Source: Lentzea albida (GTDB lineage Bacteria; Actinomycetota; Actinomycetes; Mycobacteriales; Pseudonocardiaceae). Taken from it: DNA of 64,000 bases. Below, piece after piece: positions 7,783 through 15,406 of this stretch (within the stretch, counting starts at the first letter, position 1; every line of letters begins with the position of its first letter). The position numbers and the translations under genes are program-made. The stretch covers positions 248,001 through 312,000 of the forward strand of contig NZ_FOFV01000009.1 in assembly GCF_900111005.1 (NCBI RefSeq). The letters are read 5' to 3'. The notes below the pieces were generated by a model that worked only from the letters and a program-made list of their open reading frames with translations, searched no databases and was not told where the DNA came from.

Positions 7783-9468
7783 ATGACCGCGACCGCAGGT
7801 CCTCACGAGCACCCGCTCCTCACCTCGGCCCGTTGTCGGCAGACGATGCGCGACCTGCTGCGGGAGGACCTGTTCGATCCGCGGCTGCGGGACGACCTGT
7901 CCCTGCGCGACTACATGGACCTGACCATCGACCGGATGAAGGCGATCTTCCGGGAAGGCCTGGTGCACAACGACATGTGGATGGGCCGCCCAGGCGAGCA
8001 CGGGTTCCGGTCCATGTGCGACGTGATGGGCCTGACGGGAGCGTTCGACTTCGCGCTCACCTCGACCATCACCGACCACCTGATCGCGGGGAGCGCACTG
8101 TTCAACCACGGCTCTCCCGAGCAGGTGGCCCGCCACCACGACGAGATCACGCAGATGCGGCAGGTCTACGCCTTCTGCTGCACGGAGATCGGGGGCGGCA
8201 CCAACCTGCGGGAGATCCGCACGACGGTGTCCTGGGACCGCGCGGAGCAGTGCTTCACGCTCGACACCCCTTCGGACGCCGCGTGCAAGTTCTGGATCGG
8301 GAACATCAAGCACGCCGCGACCGTCGGCATGGTCCTGGCCCGCCTCGTGATCGACGGTGAGGACGTCGGCCACCACTGGTTCCGCGTCCCGCTGCGCGAC
8401 GAGGAGAACGGCCCTCCCCTTGCGGGCATCACGATCCTCTCCTGCGACCCCAAGGGAGGCATCCAGGCCAACCAGGTCGGAGGTGCCCGCTTCACCGGGG
8501 TCCGGCTCCCCCGCGAGGCGTTGATGGAACGGTACTCGCGCATCGACGAGAACGGACGTTTCTCCAGCACGCTGCCCGATGCCGGCACCCGCTTCGTGAA
8601 GTCGATCGAGACCTTCGTGCAGGAACGCATCTTCCCGCTCAGCGCCGGGGCGCGGGCCGCCGAGCTCGCGACCCACCTCACCTGGCGGTTCGCCGGCCAC
8701 CGCGAGACCCGCGGTGCGCCCCGGCGCAGGACCCTCCTGGACGAGCCGCTGTTCCGCGACCGCCTGTACCAGGTCCAGCTGCGCAGCCTCGCGCTGCGGC
8801 TGCTGGAACGCGCCGTCGTCAGGGGTGTCGAACGCGACTGGCACACCGACCCCGGTCGCAAGAACATGCACGTCCTCACCGCCACGGGGAAGTGCGGTTC
8901 CTGGCTGGCCCTGGAGGTCCTGGCCGCATGCCGGGAGATGTGCGGCTCGCAGGGTTTCCACGGCCACAACCAGATCGTCACCCTGCGGACCGACTTCGAG
9001 GTCAACGTGACCTTCGCGGGCGACAACTCCGTGATGGCCTACCAGGTGGCGCGCAGCGCCCTGGGGTCCGACCGGTTCGCCTCCCGCCCGCCGGTGACGT
9101 TGCCGGAACGGGTCGAGAGGGCGCTGACCGAGACGTGGCGCAGTCGGGAGAACGGGTCCTTCACCCACGCCGAGGCCGTCGTGCTCGTCCACGCCCGCAT
9201 GCTCGACCTCATCACAGCCGAGCACGACGCCGAGCCGCTGGTGCCGCAGCAGGTCATGGACGACCTGGTGGCCGACTTCGCCGCGCACCGGCTGCGCGAG
9301 CCGCACCGGCCGGTGTCGCCCGACCGGGAGAAGATCGACCTCCTGGCCGACCTGCTCGCACCTCTGCCGGAGCTCGTCACCGCCCCCATGGTCGACGACC
9401 GCTACCTGACCGAGTTCACCTCCTCGGCGCGGGCCCTGGGCGTGCACATCCCGGAACAAGGCAGGTGA
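7783..9468 (+). CDS. Acyl-CoA oxidase-like flavoprotein lacking the usual catalytic Glu
   Basis: 561 residues with the acyl-CoA oxidase/dehydrogenase layout. There is an N-terminal helical domain and the FAD-contact strand FCCTEIGGGTNLREIRTTV. A middle beta domain (KFWIGNIKHAATVGMVLARL) precedes the C-terminal helical domains with CGSQGFHGHNQIVTLRTDF. In the family a Glu in the TxEGDN/TYEGEN motif abstracts the alpha proton; here the motif reads TFAGDN, so that Glu is Ala. The start at 7783 follows GAGAGG. It leads a three-gene operon with the hydrolase (9-base gap) and the dehydrogenase (ATGA overlap). It may introduce or rearrange a double bond in a CoA- or ACP-bound chain using another base, or may have lost that chemistry. 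Confidence 0.85.
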   Translation: MTATAGPHEHPLLTSARCRQTMRDLLREDLFDPRLRDDLSLRDYMDLTIDRMKAIFREGLVHNDMWMGRPGEHGFRSMCDVMGLTGAFDFALTSTITDHLIAGSALFNHGSPEQVARHHDEITQMRQVYAFCCTEIGGGTNLREIRTTVSWDRAEQCFTLDTPSDAACKFWIGNIKHAATVGMVLARLVIDGEDVGHHWFRVPLRDEENGPPLAGITILSCDPKGGIQANQVGGARFTGVRLPREALMERYSRIDENGRFSSTLPDAGTRFVKSIETFVQERIFPLSAGARAAELATHLTWRFAGHRETRGAPRRRTLLDEPLFRDRLYQVQLRSLALRLLERAVVRGVERDWHTDPGRKNMHVLTATGKCGSWLALEVLAACREMCGSQGFHGHNQIVTLRTDFEVNVTFAGDNSVMAYQVARSALGSDRFASRPPVTLPERVERALTETWRSRENGSFTHAEAVVLVHARMLDLITAEHDAEPLVPQQVMDDLVADFAAHRLREPHRPVSPDREKIDLLADLLAPLPELVTAPMVDDRYLTEFTSSARALGVHIPEQGR

Positions 9469-9477
9469 ACCGCCGCC

Positions 9478-10359
9478 GTGGCGATGCGCGTTCATGAGGA
9501 GACGCGTGCGGTGGGCGGACTGCGGTTCCGCCTGCGGCGCGCCGGAGAGGGCCCGCTGGTCCTCCTGCTGCACGGCTGGCCGCAGACCGGCCACGCCTGG
9601 CGCCACGTCCTCCCCGCTCTGGCGCGGGACCACGAGGTGGTCGCGCCGGACCTGCGCGGCTACGGGGCGTCCAGCCGCCCCCGCACCGGGTACGACAAGC
9701 GGACCATGGCGGCCGACATGAGCGGGCTCATGCACGAGCTGGGCCACGAGCAGGCCGTCGTGGTCGGCCACGACCGGGGTGCGCGCGTCGCCCACCGGTG
9801 GGGGCTGGACCGGCCGCACGAGATCAGCCGCCTGGTACTGCTCAGCGTCGTGCCGACGCGGGAGATGTGGCGGCACATGGACGCACGCGTCGGGACCGCC
9901 TACTGGCACTGGCTCTTCCACCTCGTTCCCGACCTCCCCGAGTTCCTCACCGAGGGGAAGGGCGGGGAGTACGTGCGGTTCATGCTGGCGGCCGGGGCGT
10001 TCCGGCACGAAGCGTTCACCGAGGAGGACCTGCGCCACTACGCGGAGACCTACGCCCGGCCGGGGGCGCTCCGCGCGAGCTTCGACGACTACCGGGCCGC
10101 CCGCCACGAGGACCTGGAAGCCGACGACGCCGACGCGGAAGCGGGCCGCCGCCTGACGATGCCCGTGCAGCTGGCCTGGGGCGCGCAAGGACTCGTGGGG
10201 AGCCTGCCCGTGCTCGACCTGTGGCGGGACTACGCCACCGGGGTCGAGGGGGCCCGGATCGACTCCTGCGGGCATTTCCCCGCCGAGGAGCAACCCGACG
10301 TCCTGGTCGCGCGGATCCGGGCGTTCCTCGCCGACGAGAAAGCTGTGGAGGAAGAATGA
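9478..10359 (+). CDS. Alpha/beta hydrolase, fluoroacetate-dehalogenase / epoxide-hydrolase type
   Basis: 293 residues, alpha/beta-hydrolase fold with an Asp nucleophile. Visible motifs are the oxyanion HGWPQT, the nucleophile elbow GHDRGARVAHR (Asp plus the two Arg that bind the carboxylate in fluoroacetate dehalogenases), a cap-domain YWHW, a DYRAAR segment and the catalytic His in CGHFPAEE. The set matches haloacetate dehalogenase/epoxide hydrolase enzymes rather than esterases. Translation may start at GTG 9478 or ATG 9484; AGGTGA lies upstream. It overlaps the alcohol dehydrogenase gene by ATGA, so they are co-translated. In the pathway it could open an epoxide formed by the P450, or hydrolyse an intermediate (inference). 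Confidence 0.85.
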   Translation: MAMRVHEETRAVGGLRFRLRRAGEGPLVLLLHGWPQTGHAWRHVLPALARDHEVVAPDLRGYGASSRPRTGYDKRTMAADMSGLMHELGHEQAVVVGHDRGARVAHRWGLDRPHEISRLVLLSVVPTREMWRHMDARVGTAYWHWLFHLVPDLPEFLTEGKGGEYVRFMLAAGAFRHEAFTEEDLRHYAETYARPGALRASFDDYRAARHEDLEADDADAEAGRRLTMPVQLAWGAQGLVGSLPVLDLWRDYATGVEGARIDSCGHFPAEEQPDVLVARIRAFLADEKAVEEE

Positions 10360-11357
10360 GGGCGCTGGTCGTCACCGAGGAACGCGGGCTGTGCCTCGCG
10401 GAGCTCCAGGACCGCGAGCCGGCCCCCGGCTGGGTGCGCGTGGACGTGGCGTTCTGCGCCATCTGCGGCTCCGACCTGCACCTGCGGGCCATGCCGCACG
10501 TCGTCCCGGCCGGGGCCGTGCTCGGACACGAGATCTCCGGTCACGTCGCCGCACCGGGCGGGCAGCGGCTGGCGGAGGGACAGGCCGTGGTCGTGTGGCC
10601 GAAGGCGGGCTGCGGGGACTGCGGCGACTGCCGGGCGGGCGACAACCACCTGTGCGCGGTGCAACCGTGGCACCTGAGCTCCCTCGGCCTGGGCACCCGT
10701 CCCGGCGGCTACGCCGAGAGCATCGTGGTGCCCGAGCACACGGTCTACCCGGTGCCGGACGGCGTTCCGCTGCAGCACGCCGCCCTGACGGAACCGCTGT
10801 CCTGCGCGGTCCACGCGGTCGACCGCTCCGGGGTGTCGGCGGCGGACACCGTCACGGTCCTCGGAGGCGGCACGGTCGGCTTCCTGCTGGCGCACGTGCT
10901 GCGGCTGCGGGGAGTCGAGGACGTGTGGGTGGTGGAACCGAACGCCGTGCGGCGGGCACGCCTGGCCGCGACCGGGATCACCGCGGTGGACGTGGACGAG
11001 ACGACCGCGTCCGCGGACGTGGTGTTCGAGTGCGTGGGTTCGGTGACCGCGCTCGCGGAGTCGGCCCGGCGCGTGCGGACACGGGGAACGGTCGTCGCAC
11101 TCGGGGTGAACGAGCGGCCCACCGAGCTGGACTCGGTCGCCCTCATCACCAAGGAGATCCGGATCGTGGGCAGCTTCGCCCAGAACAGGGGCGCGTTCGA
11201 GGCGGCCCTGGGCCTCATCGCGGGTGGCAGCGTTCCGGTCGGCCAGATCATCACCGACGTCGTGCCGCTGGACGGCGGACCGGTCGCGGCGATGATGGAC
11301 GTCCTCAGCGGACGGCCGGGAGACCACCAGGTGGTCATGATCGCTCCCGGCCGGTGA
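10356..11357 (+). CDS. Zinc-dependent alcohol dehydrogenase (MDR family)
   Basis: 333 residues of the medium-chain dehydrogenase/reductase family. The catalytic zinc site is visible as CAICGSDLH and GHEISGHV. The structural zinc loop has four Cys (CGDCGDCRAGDNHLC). The Rossmann core carries the glycine motif VLGGGTVGFLLAHVL followed by an acidic residue (WVVEP), which suggests NAD(H). The family oxidises secondary alcohols or polyols to ketones. The start ATG is inside the hydrolase stop (ATGA) with GGAGGAAGA just upstream. It closes the operon begun by the oxidase-like gene. Substrate unknown; a diol released by the neighbouring hydrolase is one option. Confidence 0.9.
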   Translation: MRALVVTEERGLCLAELQDREPAPGWVRVDVAFCAICGSDLHLRAMPHVVPAGAVLGHEISGHVAAPGGQRLAEGQAVVVWPKAGCGDCGDCRAGDNHLCAVQPWHLSSLGLGTRPGGYAESIVVPEHTVYPVPDGVPLQHAALTEPLSCAVHAVDRSGVSAADTVTVLGGGTVGFLLAHVLRLRGVEDVWVVEPNAVRRARLAATGITAVDVDETTASADVVFECVGSVTALAESARRVRTRGTVVALGVNERPTELDSVALITKEIRIVGSFAQNRGAFEAALGLIAGGSVPVGQIITDVVPLDGGPVAAMMDVLSGRPGDHQVVMIAPGR

Positions 11358-11392
11358 TGTGCCTGACTTCGGTGCGCGGGGAACGCGGTCCC

Positions 11393-11414
11393 GGTCAGGC
11401 CGATCTGGCCGACC
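11393..11414 (+). terminator. Weak hairpin after the dehydrogenase gene
   Basis: GGTC and GGCC pair with GGCC and GACC around a GATCT loop, with one bulged A. It begins 36 bases after the stop codon. Confidence 0.35.
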
Positions 11415-11789
11415 ACGTGCGTTCAGTTGTCGCCACGGGCGGCGTTCTCGGCTTGAGAGCTGCCCGGCCGTACTCGACGCAAGTGGCGGTCATGCGTGGC
11501 GGTTGCTCGGAACAGTGTGGTGCCCACGCACATTTCACGAGCTCGGCTACGCCGATTACACGATCGAGAGGGTGCGAGCCCTGTTGACCCTCGACGGCAC
11601 TCCACCAGAACTGGGCTTGATGGTGGAGAGCGTCCGAGCGACGTAGCCACTCCGCAGCCGAGTCGGTGCAGCGTGACCTCGCACGCCGGCGTCCTGAGCT
11701 CTCGTTCACTATGGCTGGGCAGTCGGACACGTCGTCGAAGCAGCACTCGTACCCATCTCGAACACGGCCGGCTCACGTGAAGTCGTTGA
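11415..11789. other. Intergenic stretch between convergent genes
   Basis: About 375 bases with no convincing gene. A short plus-strand frame ending at the TAG 11644-11646 encodes a coding-looking peptide of about 39 residues (from ~11528) containing YTIERVRALL, with no good start. It could be a gene remnant. Confidence 0.4.
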
Positions 11790-13025
11790 TCACCTCACCG
11801 TCGTGGCGCCTTCCGGAAAGGAGCGATCCACCGGTACGACCTCGACAGCGAGCTTGGTGTAGCTGCGGGTGACCGCACGGGCCTGCCTCTCGGGCCTGCC
11901 CGCTTCCGTGATGGCGTCCACGCGCGCCGCCAGTTGCCGGAACGCGATCTCGCTCGTCACGAGCGCCAGTTCGGCACCGGCACACCGGTGCGCGCCCAGG
12001 CCGAACGACAGGACGTCCCGCACCGCAGGTTCCAGCGTGTCGAAGCGGTCCACCACGAACACGTCGGGATCGGCGAACCTCGCAGGGTCACGGCCGAGCG
12101 CACCGAAGCACACCAGCACCACGCTGTCGCGGGGAAGCGGCACTCCAGCGAGCTCGGTGTCCTCCGCCGCGACCCTCACGCCGTACTGGATCGGAGGGTC
12201 GTACCTCAGCGTCTCCTGGACGAAGGACCGCAGCAACGCGTCGTCCTCCCGCAGACGCGGCAACAGGTCGTTGCGCGCCGCGAGGCGGCGTACACCGGTA
12301 CCCAGCAGCGATCCCGTGGTCACCGTGCCCGCGCCGAGCAGGAACACCAGGTTGCTCATCAGGTCGCCGGCGCTGAGCCGGCCGTGGCCCGCGAGCGTGC
12401 GGACGAGCGGGGTCCCGCCGCCGGCCGTGGCGTCCAAGTGTTCCACGAGCCGCGTCGCCGCCTCGTCCGCCACCGCGAGCGCCTTGTCCGGTGGGTGCAG
12501 CTCGTTGCGTTCCAGGAAGCTGTTGACCCACCCTGCCAGGATCTCGTCGTCTTGCCGCGGCAAGCCGAGCAACTCGCCCATGACCCCGTTGGGAATCGTC
12601 ATGAACGTTCGCGCTGCGTCCACCACCGCATGGGCAGCGCCGAACGGTGCCGTGCCGGCTTCGGCGTGCCGGGTGATCATCGGTCGCATCCGCGCGACCT
12701 CGCCGGGACCGAAGAAGCGCGCGAGCAGCCGCCGGGCCGGCTGGTTGTCGGGCGCGTTGCGGAAGAGCAGGCTGCGGTAGAGCAAATCGGTCGACGGGAA
12801 CGTGCGCCACGCCGGCCACAGCCGGTCGGCGCAGTGGCGGTCGGGCACCGGGAAGAGCCTGGGGTTCACCAGGACGCCCACGCATTCTTGGTAACCGGTG
12901 ACGAGCAGGCGCTCACGGGTGATCGGCAGGACGGGCCAGCGCTCGATCAGATCCCGGTAGTACGGGTAGGGGTCGACGCGTCCCGCAGGCGACAGCAGGC
13001 CCAGCAGCAGGTCGTGCGGTCCCAT
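11790..13025 (-). CDS. Cytochrome P450
   Basis: 411 residues, typical size for a bacterial class I P450. The I-helix oxygen-activation motif is visible (LGAGTVTT), as are the K-helix ExxR (ETLR) and the heme-binding loop FGLGAHRCAGAEL with the proximal Cys. No ferredoxin or reductase gene is nearby, so generic partners are likely used. The ATG overlaps the stop of the KR-DH gene by one base (TGATG), placing it as the last gene of the PKS operon. It probably hydroxylates or epoxidises the polyketide product or an aryl precursor (inference). Confidence 0.95.
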   Translation of the reverse strand: MGPHDLLLGLLSPAGRVDPYPYYRDLIERWPVLPITRERLLVTGYQECVGVLVNPRLFPVPDRHCADRLWPAWRTFPSTDLLYRSLLFRNAPDNQPARRLLARFFGPGEVARMRPMITRHAEAGTAPFGAAHAVVDAARTFMTIPNGVMGELLGLPRQDDEILAGWVNSFLERNELHPPDKALAVADEAATRLVEHLDATAGGGTPLVRTLAGHGRLSAGDLMSNLVFLLGAGTVTTGSLLGTGVRRLAARNDLLPRLREDDALLRSFVQETLRYDPPIQYGVRVAAEDTELAGVPLPRDSVVLVCFGALGRDPARFADPDVFVVDRFDTLEPAVRDVLSFGLGAHRCAGAELALVTSEIAFRQLAARVDAITEAGRPERQARAVTRSYTKLAVEVVPVDRSFPEGATTVR

Positions 13026-15406
13026 CACGTCACACCGTCCCGTCCGCTCAGCACGAGCCCGGTCAGCGTCACGAGCGCGGTGCCGTCATCGGTGGCGGCC
13101 ACGCCGTTGGCGACGCCCGCCTCGTGGGTCACGTGCAGGCGGACGCTCGTCGCCTGGTCGGCCAGCGCGAGGTCGTTGTGACGGGTGTGCAGACGCACCT
13201 CCGTGATCGAGTGCGGTGTCGCGTACCGATGCGGAACGCCGGTGGCGCAGGCGGTCTGCAACAGCGCGTCGATCAGCAGCCACGGAAGCCGGTGCGAGGA
13301 GAAGAACTCGCGGGCGGTCAGCGACGGCTCCCACCGGGCCGAGGCGGTGTCGTCGGTGACGTGGAAGTCGCGGACCTGGTCGAACAGTCCTGACATGGAC
13401 ATCGTCGCGGGTGCGCGGCGGACACTCGGCTGAGGTGGCTGGAGGCGGACGGGCACGTCGTCGCCGAGCGGAACCGCCAGCTCGACGTGGGTGACGCGGC
13501 GGTCGCCGTTCCCCGCCCCGAGCTGTGACTGGACGGCGACGCGGACCACGCCGCCGTCCGGGCTTGACGGCACGAACGACGCGGCGACGGTGTACTCGGC
13601 CAGCTGCGGGTCGACGGCGACCGGAGCGCCGAACCTGATGTCCTGGAACCTGTCCACGAGACCGTTCCCGGCGAGGTGGTCGGTGGCGTGCGCGGCCAGT
13701 TCCAGTACGAGGGCGCCCGGCACGAGCGCTCGCGACTGGCGGACGTGTCCCCGCAGGTGGTCGTACCGAACGAGGTCCAACGGCCAGACGGTGTCGTCCT
13801 GACGGGTGTGCGGGGGGCTGCTCAGGTAGGGAAGCCGGATGCCGTCGTCGACCAGGCCGGGGAAACGCGTCCTCACCAGCCGCCGCTCCGCCTCGCCGAG
13901 CAGGACCGGCGAGGGGTGCCGCCCGATGCGGTCCGGCGCGACCAGGCTCGTGAACAGCCGCTGCCCTTCCGCGTCACCGAGGAGGCCGAGCTGCCCGGTC
14001 TTCGCCGTGTAGTCGGTGAACCCGGTGCGCGGACCGATCCCGGACTCGCCCCACAGGCTCCACCCGATCGCGCACTCGGCGGGCGAGCCGCGGCCCTGCT
14101 CGTAGCGGGCGGCGGCGTTGAGCACGTCGTTGGCGGGTCCGTAGTCGATCTCACCGGGCAGGCCGAACGCTCCGGCGACGGAGCTGAAGGTGCACCACGC
14201 CGATGGCGCGGGGTCGCGGAAGGCGGCCTTGAGGTTGTGGTGACCCGCGATCTTGGTGTCGCGCACCCGGCGGAACGTCGCGAGGTCCTTGGACTGAAGA
14301 CGGCGAGCGCCGCCGATTCCCGCTCCGTTCACGAGGAGGTCGATGCGCGACGAGTCCGCCGCGACCGTCGCCGCCGCACGCCGGACAGCGGCCGGATCGG
14401 TGACGTCGCACCCGAGGTAGCGCACCCGCTCCGCGCCGATCCGCTCGCGCAGGGCCTCGATGGTCGTGAGCGATTCGCGCGCCTGGCGGGCCCGGTCGTA
14501 GGTCGCCCGCAGCGTTGCGATGTGGACGCTCGGGTCCTCAAGGCGTTTCGCCCGCACGTAGTCGGCACCGCTGAGGTCACCGATCTCCGCGGACAGGGCA
14601 GCCATGGCCTCCGGTTCGGTGCTGCCGAGCAACCACAGCATCGAGGGCGGAGGGCTCATGCCTTCAAGACATCGCGCGGTGATGCCCCGCGCACCTCCGG
14701 CAGCGACCACCACGGGACCCTCGGCATCCGAGTGGCCGACGGCCGCGGCGAGTTCGCCGAGTGGGACGAGCCGTTCCTCCCACCGGCCCACCGGAACCGA
14801 CGCCGTGCGGTAGTAGGCGACGGGCAGGCCCTTGGCGCAGCCGGACTCCACGCGGAGCTGGGCCACTGCGCCGGAGAAGCCGGCATCGGTGACCAGGGCG
14901 TGCACGTGTGTCTCCGGCAGCTCCCACACGACGGACTTCGCCAGGCCGGTCAGCAGCGCGCAGTGCGGGTGCGGCACTCCCCCGTCCAGGCGGTCCAGCA
15001 CCAGGATCGCCACCGACGAGTCGTCGTGAGCGGAGCCGGCCAGCCGTTTCAACGCGACGAACACCGTCTCCTGCAGAGCGACCAGGCCCTGCCGGGGCGG
15101 GGCGGGCCACTCGGCGTCGCGCAGGGACGTGATCACGCGCAGGTGACCGCCGACCGGCCCCGCCGCGGCGAGGAGGCCTGTCACCGTTTCCTCGTCCGAG
15201 GTGGCCATCGTCTCCGGTACGAGCACGACCGTGACGCTGTGTCCGGCGGTGGCGCGTACCCGGTCAGCGATCTCCGCGTCGTCGGTGAGCACGAGCGCGC
15301 CGGGCGGCAGCGGCTCGCGTTCGGGGACCTGAGGCGTCGCGGGGCGTGCCACCAGCCTCAGCGCGTACGGCTGAACCACCCCTGCTGCCACGACGGCGGA
15401 CGTCAT
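13025..15406 (-). CDS. Ketoreductase-dehydratase (KR-DH) subunit of an iterative PKS
   Basis: 793 residues, two catalytic units. A structural Rossmann half (~30-230) precedes the catalytic KR at ~230-455, with NADP loop GGARGIT at 237-243, a Lys near 385, Ser408/409, Tyr422 and Asn426. A double hot-dog dehydratase follows (~535-793): catalytic His554 nine residues before Pro563-Gly564 (canonical HxxxGxxxxP, with Ser instead of Gly) and catalytic Asp713 in LLIDALLQTA. No KS, AT or ACP is present, so it acts in trans on chains held by the neighbouring ACP. It would reduce each beta-keto group and dehydrate to a trans alkene. No enoylreductase gene is seen, which favours a polyene. It starts at ATGA overlapping the KS-CLF stop. 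Confidence 0.88.
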   Translation of the reverse strand: MTSAVVAAGVVQPYALRLVARPATPQVPEREPLPPGALVLTDDAEIADRVRATAGHSVTVVLVPETMATSDEETVTGLLAAAGPVGGHLRVITSLRDAEWPAPPRQGLVALQETVFVALKRLAGSAHDDSSVAILVLDRLDGGVPHPHCALLTGLAKSVVWELPETHVHALVTDAGFSGAVAQLRVESGCAKGLPVAYYRTASVPVGRWEERLVPLGELAAAVGHSDAEGPVVVAAGGARGITARCLEGMSPPPSMLWLLGSTEPEAMAALSAEIGDLSGADYVRAKRLEDPSVHIATLRATYDRARQARESLTTIEALRERIGAERVRYLGCDVTDPAAVRRAAATVAADSSRIDLLVNGAGIGGARRLQSKDLATFRRVRDTKIAGHHNLKAAFRDPAPSAWCTFSSVAGAFGLPGEIDYGPANDVLNAAARYEQGRGSPAECAIGWSLWGESGIGPRTGFTDYTAKTGQLGLLGDAEGQRLFTSLVAPDRIGRHPSPVLLGEAERRLVRTRFPGLVDDGIRLPYLSSPPHTRQDDTVWPLDLVRYDHLRGHVRQSRALVPGALVLELAAHATDHLAGNGLVDRFQDIRFGAPVAVDPQLAEYTVAASFVPSSPDGGVVRVAVQSQLGAGNGDRRVTHVELAVPLGDDVPVRLQPPQPSVRRAPATMSMSGLFDQVRDFHVTDDTASARWEPSLTAREFFSSHRLPWLLIDALLQTACATGVPHRYATPHSITEVRLHTRHNDLALADQATSVRLHVTHEAGVANGVAATDDGTALVTLTGLVLSGRDGVT

